From an uncultured Collinsella sp. (lineage in GTDB: Bacteria > Actinomycetota > Coriobacteriia > Coriobacteriales > Coriobacteriaceae): DNA of 6,212 bases. This document shows positions 5,740 through 6,212 of this stretch, in pieces; position 1 is the first letter of the stretch; each line of letters starts with the position of its first letter. The stretch is from NCBI GenBank assembly GCA_900546825.1, contig UREE01000090.1:1-6212 (forward strand), written 5' to 3'. A program made the translations under genes and the position numbers. The notes below the pieces were generated by a model. It did no database searches. It worked only from the letters and a program-made list of their open reading frames with translations, and had not been told where the DNA came from.

Positions 5740-6003
5740 CTACTCGCCAAGACCGCTCTTGATGAGCTCGATGGCAGCAGCCAGAGCCTCGGCCTCGTCA
5801 GCGCCGTCGCACTTGACCTCGACCTCGGTGCCGCAGGGGATACCAGCAGCCATGAGGGCCATCGGGGACTTGCCGTTGACCTCCTTCTCGGGGGTAACGA
5901 CCGTCACGTCACAGGCGTACTTGCCCATGGTGGAGGCGAACAGACCAGCCGGACGCATGTGCAGACCCTGAGGATTAACGAGGGTAGCCTTCTCAGAAAC
6001 CAT
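5740..6003 (-). CDS. ptsH: PTS phosphocarrier protein HPr
   Basis: HPr is the small cytoplasmic carrier that receives phosphate from enzyme I and hands it to the sugar-specific enzymes IIA. The 87-residue protein has the normal length. The active-site histidine is His15 in GLHMRPAG, with Arg17 next to it. Ser46 in GKSPMALM lines up with the serine that HPr kinase phosphorylates in Firmicutes, and the protein ends GLGE like Bacillus HPr. Residue 47 is Pro where Bacillus has Ile, which may alter kinase or regulator recognition. ATG 6003 is chosen because AAAGGAG lies 6 bases upstream and the protein then starts at the family's normal point (MVSEKATL). The open frame to 6060 adds a non-conserved tail with no ribosome site. 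It leads the cluster, 133 bases upstream of ptsI. Confidence 0.98.
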   Translation of the reverse strand: MVSEKATLVNPQGLHMRPAGLFASTMGKYACDVTVVTPEKEVNGKSPMALMAAGIPCGTEVEVKCDGADEAEALAAAIELIKSGLGE

Positions 6004-6030
6004 AATTGACTCCTTTTTGTGTTTAACCCC

Positions 6031-6046
6031 TGTCATGCATGTGGCA
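6031..6046 (+). promoter_or_regulatory. Candidate operator, ptsH copy (TGTCAT-N4-GTGGCA)
   Basis: TGTCATGCATGTGGCA fits TGYCAY-N4-RTGRCA and matches the element before ptsI at 14 of 16 bases, in the opposite orientation. It is flanked by CC and GG, extending the imperfect dyad to 6029-6048. It lies between the likely -10 element and the ptsH ribosome site, a position suited to repression. The binding protein is unknown. Confidence 0.4.
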
Positions 6047-6066
6047 GGAGTCAGATTCACGACGTT

Positions 6067-6078
6067 GTTTATATTAAC
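6067..6078 (-). promoter_or_regulatory. Probable ptsH promoter -10 region
   Basis: On the minus strand TATAAA (6073-6068) matches the -10 consensus at 5 of 6 bases, predicting a leader of roughly 58 bases. It sits inside a near-palindrome GTTAATATAAAC (6078-6067), where 10 of 12 positions are symmetric. I see no good -35 at 16-18 bases, so activation or another sigma context is possible. Confidence 0.45.
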
Positions 6079-6212
6079 TCACATCAAACGGTTTTTCATT
6101 GTGTTTCGCACGAATTGTTGGACAGATGTGTTTGTCGTCCGCTTGCTCGCCCACAGGGAGCCGGGCGCGGGCTGTGAGATTTCCTGCTCTACAGTCCTGC
6201 TCGCACGAAGAG
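6079..6212. other. Upstream region of ptsH without a recognisable gene
   Basis: I find no coding frame, RNA gene or clear terminator here. The part near ptsH is AT-rich, the distal part GC-rich. It contains a 9-base direct repeat TCGCACGAA (6106-6114 and 6201-6209) and a 13-base-period repeat of TCCTGCTC (6182-6189 and 6195-6202). Either may be chance. Confidence 0.5.

Noticed and set aside
6076..6086. CRP-like TGTGA half-site upstream of ptsH
   Set aside because: Only one half-site is present, with no TCACA partner at the required spacing.
6106..6209. Direct repeat TCGCACGAA at 6106-6114 and 6201-6209
   Set aside because: Nine bases, two copies, with no shared flanks or inverted ends; chance is an adequate explanation.

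Overview
The window looks like a piece of chromosome from a moderately high-GC Gram-positive bacterium. A Coriobacteriia (Collinsella-like) actinobacterium is my best guess, inferred from GC content, strong Shine-Dalgarno sequences, a Gram-positive-type HPr with Ser46 and a GLGE C-terminus, and the style of the sugar kinases. I cannot confirm the taxon without a search. Every gene I can support lies on the minus strand, so transcription runs from high to low coordinates.

In transcription order: about 130 bases with no recognisable gene (6079-6212), then ptsH (HPr, 5740-6003), an intergenic hairpin with a T-tract (5659-5697), ptsI (enzyme I, 3903-5606), a PfkB-family phosphosugar kinase (2896-3828), a strong intrinsic terminator (2837-2867), a second PfkB-family kinase (1775-2707), another strong intrinsic terminator (1707-1742), the CCA-adding enzyme gene cca (182-1576), and the 5' part of a tRNA-Glu(CTC) gene cut by the window edge (1-54).

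ptsH and ptsI encode the two general phosphotransferase-system (PTS) proteins that pass phosphate from PEP to sugar-specific enzymes II. No enzyme II is visible here. The two PfkB kinases share about half their residues and probably phosphorylate a hexose monophosphate at the end of a PTS sugar route (1-phosphofructokinase or tagatose-6-phosphate kinase type). ptsI and the first kinase have no terminator between them and look co-transcribed. The second kinase and cca appear to be separate units. cca and the tRNA gene belong to tRNA maturation and are unrelated to sugar uptake.

Most of the window is housekeeping DNA. The signals most worth a second look are a shared 16-base quasi-palindrome (TGTCAT-N4-RTGGCA) upstream of both ptsH and ptsI, a terminator-like hairpin between those two genes, unusual active-site signatures in both PfkB paralogues (CAGD for GAGD, and Asp for Asn in one), and Pro47 next to the Ser46 regulatory site of HPr. 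I see no mobile element, CRISPR array or prophage gene.
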